Source: Deltaproteobacteria bacterium (GTDB lineage: Bacteria; Desulfobacterota; Desulfobacteria; Desulfobacterales; SURF-7). Taken from it: DNA of 14,143 bases. A model generated the notes under the pieces. The model was given only the letters and a program-made list of their open reading frames with translations. It had not been told where the DNA came from and ran no database searches. The DNA lies in NCBI GenBank assembly GCA_019307665.1, contig JAFDJC010000051.1:1-14143 (forward strand), in the 5' to 3' direction. Below, piece by piece: positions 7,359-13,720 of this stretch; position 1 is the stretch's first letter; each line of letters opens with the position of its first letter. The position numbers were made by a program, and so were the translations under genes.

Positions 7359-9221
7359 TTGAATCAGTTTTATAAAAATCTGTCTTTATGGCTTGTCATA
7401 ATATTGATGATGGTCATGCTTTTTAATATGTTCAACAAGCAAACCGTCTCTGAGACAAATATAAGCTACACGGAATTTCTCTCTATGGTTGAGGATGAGC
7501 GTGTTACGGATGTCGTCATACAGGGACAGGAGCTTTTCATTAGGGATGTCAATGGTGCAAGATATAAAGTTTATGCCCCGCAGGACAATGACTTGATCCG
7601 TACATTAAGGGAAAGGAACGTCACAATAAAGGCAAAACCGCCGGATGAAAGCCCGTGGTTTATTTCGATCCTTGCGTCATGGTTTCCTATGATCATACTG
7701 ATCGGCGTATGGATTTTTTTCATGCGTCAAATGCAGGGCGGAGGAGGAAAAGCGCTTTCATTTGGAAAAAGTAAAGCTCGTCTACAATCCGACCAGATGG
7801 GAAAAGTGACTTTTGAAGATGTTGCAGGGGTTGAAGAAGCAAAGGAACAGCTCACAGAAATAATAGACTTTCTAAAAGAACCAAAAAAATATACCAAACT
7901 GGGTGGCCGTATACCCAAAGGCGTTCTTCTTGTAGGAGCGCCTGGAACAGGAAAAACGTTAATGGCCAGGGCCATAGCAGGTGAGGCGGGTGTCCCGTTT
8001 TTCAGTATCAGCGGGTCTGATTTTGTTGAGATGTTCGTCGGCGTGGGTGCGTCACGTGTGAGGGATTTATTTGTCCAGGGCAAAAAGAATGCGCCATGTA
8101 TCATTTTCATTGATGAAATAGATGCCGTGGGCAGACATCGTGGTGCCGGCCTCGGCGGTGGCCATGATGAAAGAGAGCAAACCTTAAACCAGTTACTTGT
8201 TGAAATGGACGGTTTTGAATCAAACGAAGGCGTAATTCTGATATCAGCCACAAACAGGCCTGATGTACTTGATCCTGCACTTTTGCGTCCCGGCCGTTTC
8301 GACCGCCAGGTTATTGTTCCACTTCCCGATATCAAAGGGCGGGAAGGGATTCTTAAAGTACACATGAAGAAAACACCTATTGCTTCTGACGTGGATGTGA
8401 TTGTTCTTGCAAAAGGAACACCTGGCTTCTCCGGTGCCGACCTTGAAAACCTGGTGAATGAAGCAGCACTTATTGCCGCTAAAAATAACCAGGAAAAACT
8501 TGAAATGGACGATTTTGAAGAATCAAAAGATAAAGTCTTTATGGGAATGGAGCGCAAATCAAAGGTAATAAAGGAAGAAGACAGGAAAACAACCGCATAT
8601 CACGAGGGAGGACATGCCCTTGTAGCGCGTTTCCTGCCAGGGACTGATGTTATCAACAAAATTACTATCATTCCCAGGGGACAAGCAGCAGGTTTGACAT
8701 GGTTTTTACCGGAAGAACGTGACTTCAAATACAAAGATCAGCTTGAAAGTGACCTGTCGGTTGCTTTTGGCGGTCGTGTGGCAGAAGAGCTCGTTTTCGG
8801 CAGAATCAGCACCGGTGCTTCCAATGATATCAAACAGGCCACAGAGCTTGCCCAGAATATGATTAGAAATTGGGGGATGAGCGAAAAGCTTGCGCCGCTA
8901 TCCTTTGGACGGAATGAAGAGCAGATATTTCTAGGAAGGGAGATCCAGCAGCACAGAGACTATTCAGAAGAAACGGCAAAGGAAATCGACAAAGAGATAT
9001 CCCGCCTGATCACCGATAATTATAAACGGGCCAAAAAAATTCTTGGAGAAAACATGGATATACTTCACAGTCTGGCTGATCTCCTTCTTGAAAAAGAAAC
9101 TGTTATGGGCAAGGAACTGGATGAGCTGATCTGTTCCATGCGGCCGGATGTTGAACTGCCGTTCCTTAAAAACAAAAACAGCGAGAACACTGAGAAAACT
9201 TCCAGCAACGACAATGAGTGA
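7359..9221 (+). CDS. ftsH: ATP-dependent zinc metalloprotease FtsH
   Basis: FtsH is a membrane-anchored AAA+ protease that degrades damaged membrane proteins and some regulators. It starts with TTG at 7359, supported by AGGAGG at 7347-7352 with 6-nt spacing. Two N-terminal membrane helices (about residues 10-26 and 107-125) bracket a periplasmic domain. The AAA module has Walker A GAPGTGKT at 193-200, Walker B IIFIDEID ending at 255, and the SRH region ATNRPDVLDPALLRPGRFDR. The zinc site is HEGGH at 415-419, with the third ligand probably D490 in TGASNDIK. G for the usual A in HEAGH is a known variation. At 620 residues it is full length. Its end overlaps the folP start by 8 nt, implying translational coupling. 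Confidence 0.98.
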   Translation: MNQFYKNLSLWLVIILMMVMLFNMFNKQTVSETNISYTEFLSMVEDERVTDVVIQGQELFIRDVNGARYKVYAPQDNDLIRTLRERNVTIKAKPPDESPWFISILASWFPMIILIGVWIFFMRQMQGGGGKALSFGKSKARLQSDQMGKVTFEDVAGVEEAKEQLTEIIDFLKEPKKYTKLGGRIPKGVLLVGAPGTGKTLMARAIAGEAGVPFFSISGSDFVEMFVGVGASRVRDLFVQGKKNAPCIIFIDEIDAVGRHRGAGLGGGHDEREQTLNQLLVEMDGFESNEGVILISATNRPDVLDPALLRPGRFDRQVIVPLPDIKGREGILKVHMKKTPIASDVDVIVLAKGTPGFSGADLENLVNEAALIAAKNNQEKLEMDDFEESKDKVFMGMERKSKVIKEEDRKTTAYHEGGHALVARFLPGTDVINKITIIPRGQAAGLTWFLPEERDFKYKDQLESDLSVAFGGRVAEELVFGRISTGASNDIKQATELAQNMIRNWGMSEKLAPLSFGRNEEQIFLGREIQQHRDYSEETAKEIDKEISRLITDNYKRAKKILGENMDILHSLADLLLEKETVMGKELDELICSMRPDVELPFLKNKNSENTEKTSSNDNE

Positions 9222-10119
9222 TCAAGTCAATCTTGCACGAAACAAGCAAAGTCCCTGCCTTGACTTTGATAGTGATCTTAACCAGGGCAGGCGCACCCGT
9301 ATAATGGGTGTACTTAATGTAACACCGGATTCTTTTTCAGACGGGGGGGAATTTGCCAACCACGACATAGCGCTTTCTCATGCTGAGAAAATGGTAGAAC
9401 AGGGTGCGGATATTATTGATATCGGCGGAGAATCCTCCCGCCCTTTTTCAGATCCGGTTTCATTGGAAGACGAAATCAGCCGAGTTCTGCCGGTGATAGA
9501 AAAGCTGGCTCAAAAGATTACCGTTCCAATTTCAATCGATACCACCAAGTCAGATGTGGCAAAAAGGGCTATTGATGCCGGTGCCTGCATAATTAACGAC
9601 ATCAGCGCCTTGCGCCTCGACCCTAAAATGGCTGAAATTGCAGCAGAAGCAGGCGTTCCTGTTATTATAATGCATATGAAGGGCGCGCCAAAAATCATGC
9701 AAGAAAATCCACAATATGACGACCTTATAGGAGAGATCAAAACGTTTCTTGCGAATGCTGTGGATACAGCTGTTAAAAACGGTATTTGCCGATCAAAAAT
9801 AATCATTGATCCGGGCATAGGTTTTGGAAAAACCTTTGAACATAACTTTATGATATTAAATAATCTTAAAGCGTTTAAATCAATCAAGGCTCCGATTCTT
9901 GTCGGGCCGTCAAGGAAAGCATTTATCCGTGACAAACTAAAAGATATCGCCGGCAAAGATGCCGCCCCCCCTGGGCCTTGTTCACAGATTGTTGAAACAG
10001 GGACCCAGGCGGCTGTTGCGGCGGCTGTTTTAAATGGAGCTGATATCGTTAGGTGTCATGATGTGGCCGAAACCCGGGTAACATTAAAAATAATAGATGC
10101 CATAAGGAAATCTTGTTAA
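9214..10119 (+). CDS. folP: Dihydropteroate synthase FolP
   Basis: FolP condenses 4-aminobenzoate with the pterin pyrophosphate in folate synthesis and is the sulfonamide target. All hallmark strands of the TIM barrel are visible: IMGVLNVTPDSFSDGG, DIGGESSRPF, SIDTTKSDVA, INDISALR, IIMHMKG, IDPGIGFGKT and GPSRKAFI. I chose the ATG at 9214 because it overlaps the ftsH stop within ATGAGTGA, typical of coupled genes. The frame is open upstream to 9148, but that extension only reads the ftsH C-terminal tail out of frame. The result is 301 residues, slightly longer than the usual 270-285 because of an N-terminal stretch before the first strand. coaX starts one nucleotide after the stop. Confidence 0.96.
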   Translation: MSDQVNLARNKQSPCLDFDSDLNQGRRTRIMGVLNVTPDSFSDGGEFANHDIALSHAEKMVEQGADIIDIGGESSRPFSDPVSLEDEISRVLPVIEKLAQKITVPISIDTTKSDVAKRAIDAGACIINDISALRLDPKMAEIAAEAGVPVIIMHMKGAPKIMQENPQYDDLIGEIKTFLANAVDTAVKNGICRSKIIIDPGIGFGKTFEHNFMILNNLKAFKSIKAPILVGPSRKAFIRDKLKDIAGKDAAPPGPCSQIVETGTQAAVAAAVLNGADIVRCHDVAETRVTLKIIDAIRKSC

Positions 10120-10120
10120 A

Positions 10121-10894
10121 ATGCTGCTTGTTATAGATATCGGAAATACGAATACGGTGATCGGAATTTTTAAGAAAGACAACCTTGTAACAAACTGGCG
10201 TATACGAACGGAAAGAAGAACAACCGGAGATGAATTTTCTGTTCTTGCGTCAGGCCTTTTTAAGGGAAGTGGTATTCAATTCAAGGATATACAAAGAACC
10301 ATCATTTCCTGTGTCGTACCTCCTGTTGTCGGTGTTTACGACGCCTTCTGCAGAAAATATCTTAACCATGCACCTGAATGGATAGATGCCGCATCTTCCG
10401 GTATTATGCCGATCTTATACGGCAACCCGTCGGAAGTGGGGGCAGACAGAATTGTCAACGCGGTTGGTGCATACTATAAGTATAAAAAAAGTCTGATTAT
10501 TGTTGATTTCGGCACTGCCACCACCTTTGATGCTGTTTCTCAAAATGGAGAATATCTTGGCGGCGCAATTTCACCCGGGATTATGATCGCCTCGGAAGCA
10601 CTTTTTGCTAATGCATCCAAACTGCCAAGGGTGGACCTCTTGACCCCTCCACAAAAAGTCATTGGAAAAGATACCTCTGCAAGCCTGAAGTCCGGGATTG
10701 TTTTCGGATATGCCGGTCTTGTGGACGGGATAGTCAAACGAATGAAAACAGAGATGAAAACAAAGCCTACAGTCGTCGCCACAGGCGGCCTCTCGGAACT
10801 GATCGGCCAGGTATCGGAAACAATTGATGCAATTGAACCTGATCTGACTCTCCAAGGACTGAAAATTATCAGTTCAGCCAGAAGCACCCGATAA
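10121..10894 (+). CDS. coaX: Type III pantothenate kinase CoaX
   Basis: CoaX phosphorylates pantothenate, the first step of coenzyme A synthesis. Type III enzymes belong to the ASKHA fold and are distinct from CoaA. The N-terminus DIGNTNTVIGIF is the phosphate-binding motif with catalytic D6. GADRIVNAVGAYYKY near residue 107 and IVDFGTATTFDAVS then GGAISPGI are the other family motifs. At 257 residues it is full length. It begins one nucleotide after the folP stop, with AAGGA at 10103-10107 rather far upstream, so coupling to folP is likely. It ends the tilS-ftsH-folP-coaX cluster; the next gene lies on the opposite strand. Confidence 0.97.
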   Translation: MLLVIDIGNTNTVIGIFKKDNLVTNWRIRTERRTTGDEFSVLASGLFKGSGIQFKDIQRTIISCVVPPVVGVYDAFCRKYLNHAPEWIDAASSGIMPILYGNPSEVGADRIVNAVGAYYKYKKSLIIVDFGTATTFDAVSQNGEYLGGAISPGIMIASEALFANASKLPRVDLLTPPQKVIGKDTSASLKSGIVFGYAGLVDGIVKRMKTEMKTKPTVVATGGLSELIGQVSETIDAIEPDLTLQGLKIISSARSTR

Positions 10895-10922
10895 AAAACT
10901 CCTGAAAAAATCGAAGGCCTGG

Positions 10923-10953
10923 TAGGATGGGTCATGCCTTATTACCCTTCCTA
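10923..10953. terminator. Hairpin between convergent coaX and relE-like genes
   Basis: TAGGATGGGT (10923-10932) pairs with ACCCTTCCTA (10944-10953) over ten positions with one T-T mismatch and an 11-nt loop. It sits in the 93-nt gap between two convergent genes, where a terminator is expected. Neither side has a proper T-run next to the stem, so the terminator role is only suggested by position. Confidence 0.35.
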
Positions 10954-10987
10954 TTGTGATTTGATCGATGATAAGACGTTCTGATTA

Positions 10988-11257
10988 TTACTGATATGCT
11001 TTACTTCTATGCCTGATACGAACAACAAGTACGAGCAAACGTTCACCCTGGATATTACATATAACACGGTATGTTCCAATTCTGTATTTCCAGAAACTGG
11101 CCCAATTACCTTTCAGTGGTTCACCAAAACGTCGAGGATCTTCGTCAGTTGTTATATGTTCTCTGAGGAAACGAAGAATTTTTTTTTGAGCTTGCGAATC
11201 TATTTTTTTGAATTCTTTTCGAGCAGAATTTTCAAATTCAACTGTCCATGCCAACAT
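10988..11257 (-). CDS. relE: Type II toxin, RelE family
   Basis: This 89-residue basic protein has the RelE/ParE fold pattern: N-terminal WTVEFENSARKEFKKID, two helices, then LKGNWASFWKYRIGTYRVICNIQ and a terminal RIRHRSKAY. RelE-type toxins cut mRNA in the ribosomal A site; this activity is inferred from family. The start ATG lies 20 nt inside the end of the antitoxin gene in another frame, the usual coupled arrangement. The length and the conserved arginines and lysines look intact, so nothing suggests it is inactive. A ParE-like gyrase poison cannot be fully excluded from sequence alone. Confidence 0.9.
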   Translation of the reverse strand: MLAWTVEFENSARKEFKKIDSQAQKKILRFLREHITTDEDPRRFGEPLKGNWASFWKYRIGTYRVICNIQGERLLVLVVRIRHRSKAYQ

Positions 11258-11462
11258 CTTTCTCCAGTTCGTCCAGAGTATAAGTGCGACTACGACCAGC
11301 TTTAAAGTCTTCCAATCGCACTTCAGCTAAATAGATGTCCTCAAGATCGGTTAAATGTCGTACAATAGCCTCTCGGGCATAGTAAGATTTTGTTCGATTT
11401 GTTATCTTTGCCAATCTGATAAGGCGTTTTTCAACTTCTTCCGGTAATCGCAACGCAAGCAT
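11238..11462 (-). CDS. relB: Type II antitoxin, ribbon-helix-helix (RelB-like)
   Basis: This 74-residue protein starts with LALRLPEEVEKRLIRLAKITNRTKSYYAREAI, a ribbon-helix-helix DNA-binding domain (beta strand LALRL, then two helices). It continues into an acidic C-terminal arm (LEDIYLAEVRLEDFKAG...YTLDELEKDVGMDS) of the type that wraps the toxin. It is encoded upstream of and overlaps the relE-like toxin gene. A GGAGA ribosome-binding site precedes the ATG, and a near-consensus promoter with repeated TGTAT elements lies just upstream. By family it neutralises the toxin and, alone or in complex, represses its own promoter. Confidence 0.9.
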   Translation of the reverse strand: MLALRLPEEVEKRLIRLAKITNRTKSYYAREAIVRHLTDLEDIYLAEVRLEDFKAGRSRTYTLDELEKDVGMDS

Positions 11463-11493
11463 TGTTTCTATCTCCTTTTTTTTATGTTATATA

Positions 11494-11522
11494 TGTATAG
11501 CATTGTATTGTTTGTATGTCAA
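11494..11522 (-). promoter_or_regulatory. Promoter and likely operator of the relBE-like module
   Basis: On the minus strand TTGACA (11517-11522) and TATACA (11494-11499) are spaced by exactly 17 bp, a near-consensus sigma-70 promoter. Seen on the plus strand, TGTAT occurs at 11494, 11504 and 11513, that is every 9-10 bp across the -10, spacer and -35. Repeats on one face of the helix fit binding by ribbon-helix-helix antitoxin dimers. The promoter is seen directly; the operator role is inferred. Confidence 0.78.
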
Positions 11523-11543
11523 TAAACATCCGCATATCAAAAA

Positions 11544-11600
11544 TCAATATTTGATTGGGGTATGTGCGCGAATTGCATGTTCAAGTTGATCACGTGTCAT
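11544..11600 (-). pseudogene. 5' remnant of a nucleotidyltransferase gene (second gene of a decayed pair)
   Basis: The frame ATGACACGTGAT reads MTRDQLEHAIRA, which as I recall matches the N-terminus of DUF6036/AbiEii-like nucleotidyltransferase proteins. After 12 residues it changes to unrelated sequence and stops at codon 19. The catalytic nucleotidyltransferase region is entirely missing. It overlaps the 3' end of the upstream remnant, as the intact genes would be expected to do. The match is from memory and short, so the family is tentative; the truncation is clear if the match is right. Confidence 0.5.
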
Positions 11601-11694
11601 TTGTAACCCTGAGCAATCTTACATGAGCTCGTGTGCCCAGAAGTTCATTCAATGGATAGCGCAAAGGATCCTGTTCAGAAACAATTGGCCGCAT
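11590..11694 (-). pseudogene. Truncated HTH-type regulator gene (first gene of a decayed pair)
   Basis: A 34-codon frame begins MRPIVSEQDPLRYPLNELLG and continues TRAHVRLLRV. As I recall it, this matches the N-terminus of HTH regulators encoded next to nucleotidyltransferase genes, and normally leads into a winged helix-turn-helix. Here the frame leaves the family pattern after about residue 30 (VTNDT, then stop), consistent with an internal deletion joining it to the start of the second gene. The ribosome-binding site GGAG, 8 nt before the ATG, and a promoter are intact, so a short peptide may still be made. It could alternatively be a genuine tiny gene, but the abrupt loss of similarity argues for decay. 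Confidence 0.6.
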
Positions 11695-11731
11695 AACAAA
11701 TGCTCCGTTTTTCCAGTTTTTACATGTGTAG

Positions 11732-11760
11732 ATAATAAAACTATAGTTTTATTTTGTAAA
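11732..11760 (-). promoter_or_regulatory. Promoter with 20-bp palindromic operator for the decayed HTH gene
   Basis: On the minus strand TTTACA (11755-11760) and TATTAT (11732-11737) are 17 bp apart. The spacer and -10 are covered by the perfect palindrome AATAAAACTATAGTTTTATT at 11734-11753. A second inverted repeat, AATAGTT (11759-11765) with AACTATT (11779-11785), carries the same half-site just upstream. This is the layout of an autorepressed promoter for the remnant starting at 11694. The rest of 11761-11952 is AT-rich and holds no gene I can recognise. Confidence 0.65.
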
Positions 11761-11952
11761 TAGTTGTTTTTATTTTTAAACTATTGTTTGCTTGGCGGCA
11801 ATAATATTTCTGGGAGTGCGACTGACCATTTTTTCAATCGTTCTCAACTGGAAAAATGCGGCAGTTTACTTTAATGCATAGACAGTCATTGTCGTTTATG
11901 TGTGGTATTCCTTACCCATAGAATGAAACAGTAGAAAAAAAAATAGAATGCG

Positions 11953-12267
11953 TCATGCCGCATTAAGTGGGTGGATATTTTTTAACTCCTTCTGAAAACG
12001 CCGCTCGGATTCCCAAAGGTCTTTTGCGTACTGTGCGTTGAGCCAGAATTCAGGAGAATTTCCGAACAGACGAGACAATCGCAATGCCATAATGGAGGTG
12101 ATGGACCGTCTTTCTCGTAAAAGCTCATTGATCGTTTGACGGGAGACTCCCAACGCATCTGCCAATAATGTGGTAGTCAAACCATAATCCGGCATGAAAT
12201 CCTCTCGAATCATTTCGCCGGGATGTGTCGGAGGGATTGTTCTTTTTGTTGTATTCGATATAGCCAT
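11953..12267 (-). CDS. higA: HigA-family antitoxin (XRE-type HTH)
   Basis: This 104-residue protein has the HigA/VapI signature PPTHPGEMIREDFMPDYG near residues 12-29. A helix-turn-helix follows (LADALGVSRQTINELLRERRSIT), then ALRLSRLFGNSPEFWLNAQYAKDLWE. It neutralises HigB and, by family, represses the operon through its HTH. The gene is second in the operon, the order typical of higBA and the reverse of most type II modules. The start ATG lies 11 nt after the toxin stop, and its AAGGAG overlaps the toxin stop codon region (TAAGGAG), a compact coupled junction. It appears intact. Confidence 0.94.
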   Translation of the reverse strand: MAISNTTKRTIPPTHPGEMIREDFMPDYGLTTTLLADALGVSRQTINELLRERRSITSIMALRLSRLFGNSPEFWLNAQYAKDLWESERRFQKELKNIHPLNAA

Positions 12268-12278
12268 GATTTAACTCC

Positions 12279-12560
12279 TTAGTGATAATCGGTTATCTCA
12301 ACGTCAAAGGCGTCACCATCCATGAACCGGAAACAAATGCGCCATTGGTCGTTGATGGAAATTGAATATTGTCCTTCCCGGTTGCCTCTGAGGGCATGTA
12401 ATCGATTGCTTGGAGGTACCCTTAAATCATTTATATTTGTTGCAAAGTGAATGTATTCCAAGCGGCGAATCGCCCCTCGAATCAAAGTCGAAGGTAACTT
12501 TTTTGATTTGCCCTTGGTATAAACCTGATGGGTTTCCTTATTGGCAAAAGTTTTAATCAT
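12279..12560 (-). CDS. higB: HigB-family toxin (ribosome-dependent mRNA interferase)
   Basis: This 93-residue protein has the HigB/RelE-fold pattern: MIKTFANKETHQVYTKG, two helices with AIRRLEYI, then PPSNRLHALRGNREGQYSISI, NDQWRICFRF and terminal VEITDYH. HigB toxins cleave mRNA on the ribosome; this activity is inferred from family. The N-terminus MIK fits the family start, so the ATG at 12560 is right even though no Shine-Dalgarno is placed before it. The promoter -10 ends only 7 nt upstream, so the transcript may be leaderless or nearly so. The toxin gene precedes its antitoxin, as usual for higBA. Confidence 0.94.
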   Translation of the reverse strand: MIKTFANKETHQVYTKGKSKKLPSTLIRGAIRRLEYIHFATNINDLRVPPSNRLHALRGNREGQYSISINDQWRICFRFMDGDAFDVEITDYH

Positions 12561-12567
12561 ACCCCAA

Positions 12568-12596
12568 TGTGTAATCTGTCACGTGACAGTTGTCAA
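12568..12596 (-). promoter_or_regulatory. higBA promoter with perfect 14-bp palindromic operator
   Basis: On the minus strand TTGACA (12591-12596) and TACACA (12568-12573) are separated by 17 bp. The spacer is almost filled by the perfect palindrome CTGTCACGTGACAG at 12576-12589, placed where a bound HigA dimer would block polymerase. Transcription should start about 7 nt after the -10, that is at or next to the higB ATG. The upstream region 12597-12650 contains only an interrupted 8-bp hairpin (GGGA/TCCC, TCAC/GTGA at 12626-12657). Confidence 0.75.
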
Positions 12597-12671
12597 GAAA
12601 AAAACGCAACAGTTTTTTATTCCTTGGGAGTCACTGTAGTTTTGGTGTGATAGTCCCTACCACTACCCATC

Positions 12672-12971
12672 ATGAATAATTGACAAAATAGGGAGCATGA
12701 AGATGAGGTGAGAGCAATAATCTGGACATTGCCTCCAGCAAAATATATCAAGAATGGTTTCCCTGAACCGGGAACACCAAATTCGAAAAGTGACATACAT
12801 CGACCTGGCATTAATATAGAAGTAGACCTCAATAAACTCATACAAAGTATAGTGGTATCGCCAGAGTCTAATAACGCCCATTATAAAAAAGTTGAAACAC
12901 TATTAATAAAATACAAATTCGGGTCAATTCCATTAAAAGTATCTGATCTGTCAGGTGACCCTGTATGGTAG
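12672..12971 (+). pseudogene. C-terminal remnant of a DUF2971-like protein
   Basis: The frame reads REHEDEVRAIIW, then GINIEVDLNKLIQSIVVSPESN, and ends KVSDLSGDPVW before the stop. From memory this matches the end of DUF2971-type proteins, which show an E-x-E-x-RAI motif, a VDLN-LI-I-VSP strand and a terminal S-L-P motif. A TGA at 12681-12683 interrupts the frame after ATG AAT AAT, and no earlier part of the protein is found upstream. An 87-residue product could still start at the GTG at 12708. DUF2971 proteins have no settled function, but some occur near defence or phage genes. It is either a 5'-truncated pseudogene or a short gene; I favour the former. Confidence 0.5.
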
Positions 12972-12990
12972 AAGTATAGAAAAACTATCA

Positions 12991-13062
12991 CATAACCAGC
13001 AAATTAACTCGGACGCAAATTCCGCTGCGCTCCATTTGCACCGGTTATTTGCGACGTTGGCG
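12991..13062 (+). other. attC-like recombination site (candidate integron cassette site)
   Basis: A 72-nt stretch folds as an attC site would. AAC (12994-12996) pairs with GTT (13056-13058) as the R box, followed by an unpaired CA/GAC spacer. GCAAAT (12999-13004) pairs with ATTTGC (13047-13052). AAC then CGG pair with GTT and CCG, with T13005 and T13009 left bulged on one arm only. An inner GCAAAT (13015-13020) pairs with ATTTGC (13034-13039), and a loop follows. One-sided extrahelical bases and a two-box stem are hallmarks of attC. The cores deviate by one or two bases from RYYYAAC and GTTRRRY (GTTGGCG here). It could instead be an unrelated dispersed hairpin repeat. Confidence 0.5.
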
Positions 13063-13096
13063 TTTTCATGTCATACTATCATGTTTAAAAAAATGC

Positions 13097-13137
13097 TTGC
13101 CTCATAGTGTCTTTGAGTGTACAATCAAAAGTACAAT
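13097..13137 (+). promoter_or_regulatory. Promoter and YefM-like operator of the Phd/ParE module
   Basis: TTGCCT (13097-13102) and TACAAT (13120-13125) are 17 bp apart. Across and after the -10 lie TGTACA (13118-13123) and AGTACA (13130-13135), 12 bp centre to centre, within a direct GTACAAT repeat. YefM-YoeB operators are known to use TGTACA cores spaced 12 bp, so this is probably where the Phd/YefM antitoxin represses. The promoter and repeats are seen; the binding is inferred. Confidence 0.7.
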
Positions 13138-13151
13138 TAGGAGGTAGAAAA

Positions 13152-13433
13152 ATGGGTAAACTATCAAATATCATTCCAGTGAGTGACTTGAGACAGGATG
13201 CTGCCAAGCTCTTGAAACAATTGCAAAACGACAAAGAACCTTTGATTATCACCCAAAGAGGAAGAGCAACAGCCGTAATGCTCGGCGTCGATGCCTATGA
13301 GAAACTTGAACATGAAAAAGAAATACTGCGTCTATTGGCCAAGGGGGAAAGGGAAATAGAAGCAGGTAAGGGGCATGAACTGGATACTGTCCTTGCTGAA
13401 GCAGACGCACTTTTGAACAAGGAGCCTTTGTGA
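13152..13433 (+). CDS. Type II antitoxin, Phd/YefM family
   Basis: This 93-residue protein has the Phd/YefM N-terminal DNA-binding fold: IIPVSDLRQDAAKLLKQL, then EPLIITQRGRATAVMLGVDAYEKLE. It ends in an acidic, probably disordered toxin-binding tail (EREIEAGKGHELDTVLAEADALL). I start it at the ATG 13152 because AGGAGG at 13139-13144 lies 7 nt before it. The open frame extends to 13107, but that extension crosses the promoter. Its last codons overlap the toxin start in GTGA. By family it neutralises the toxin and represses the promoter just upstream. A candidate attC site lies before the promoter and a weaker one after the toxin gene. Confidence 0.92.
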   Translation: MGKLSNIIPVSDLRQDAAKLLKQLQNDKEPLIITQRGRATAVMLGVDAYEKLEHEKEILRLLAKGEREIEAGKGHELDTVLAEADALLNKEPL

Positions 13434-13720
13434 AGATTCAATTTACCCCCTCTGCCAGGGCCCAATTTCTTTCTGCGTTATCATATATCCGTAATGACAA
13501 ACCTTCGGCTGCTGTAAATTTTCGAAATCGTGTTGAAAAAATTTTAAGAAGACTTGAGGATTTCCCAAAATCCGGAAGAATCATACCGGAATTTCCAGAA
13601 CTTCCATACCGAGAGGTGATAATATCGCCATATCGGTTTTTTTATAGAATCAAAACAGATGTCGTTTGGATAGTTGCAGTCTGGCATGGTGCACAACTTC
13701 CAAAGGAACCAGCGCATTAA
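13430..13720 (+). CDS. Type II toxin, RelE/ParE family
   Basis: This 96-residue protein has the ParE-side pattern of the RelE/ParE superfamily: KIQFTPSARAQFLSALSYI, a helix with AAVNFRNRVEKILRRLEDFP and SGRIIPEF. It then has LPYREVIISPYRFFYRI, and ends VWIVAVWHGAQLP. ParE toxins poison DNA gyrase whereas RelE toxins cut mRNA; the fold is clear but the target is not, so no symbol is given. It starts with GTG at 13430, overlapping the antitoxin TGA stop by four bases, with translational coupling expected. Its stop codon directly abuts a second, weaker attC-like sequence, as in integron cassettes where the site follows the gene. Confidence 0.9.
   Translation: MKIQFTPSARAQFLSALSYIRNDKPSAAVNFRNRVEKILRRLEDFPKSGRIIPEFPELPYREVIISPYRFFYRIKTDVVWIVAVWHGAQLPKEPAH

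Noticed and set aside
7727..8557. Long open frame of 276 codons on the minus strand opposite ftsH.
   Set aside because: It is a shadow of the strongly conserved ftsH AAA domain, with a composition typical of antisense reading and no known motifs.
9148..9213. Upstream extension of the folP frame to an ATG at 9148.
   Set aside because: These codons only read the ftsH tail in another frame and resemble no FolP N-terminus; the ATG at 9214 with an 8-nt overlap is more natural.
11536..11555. Inverted repeat ATCAAA/TTTGAT upstream of the relBE-like promoter.
   Set aside because: Six-base AT-rich arms are expected by chance here, and it lies outside the promoter.
11776..11865. Short minus-strand frames reading KKWSVALPEILLPPSKQ and, in another frame, QLRTIEKMVSRTPRN.
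   Set aside because: Both are under 30 codons without a convincing start or promoter. LPEILLP recalls the N-terminus of DUF1015 proteins, but the frame stops too soon to support a call.
13107..13151. Upstream extension of the Phd antitoxin frame to 13107.
   Set aside because: It runs through the promoter -10 and operator and lacks a ribosome-binding site, whereas AGGAGG sits correctly before the ATG at 13152.
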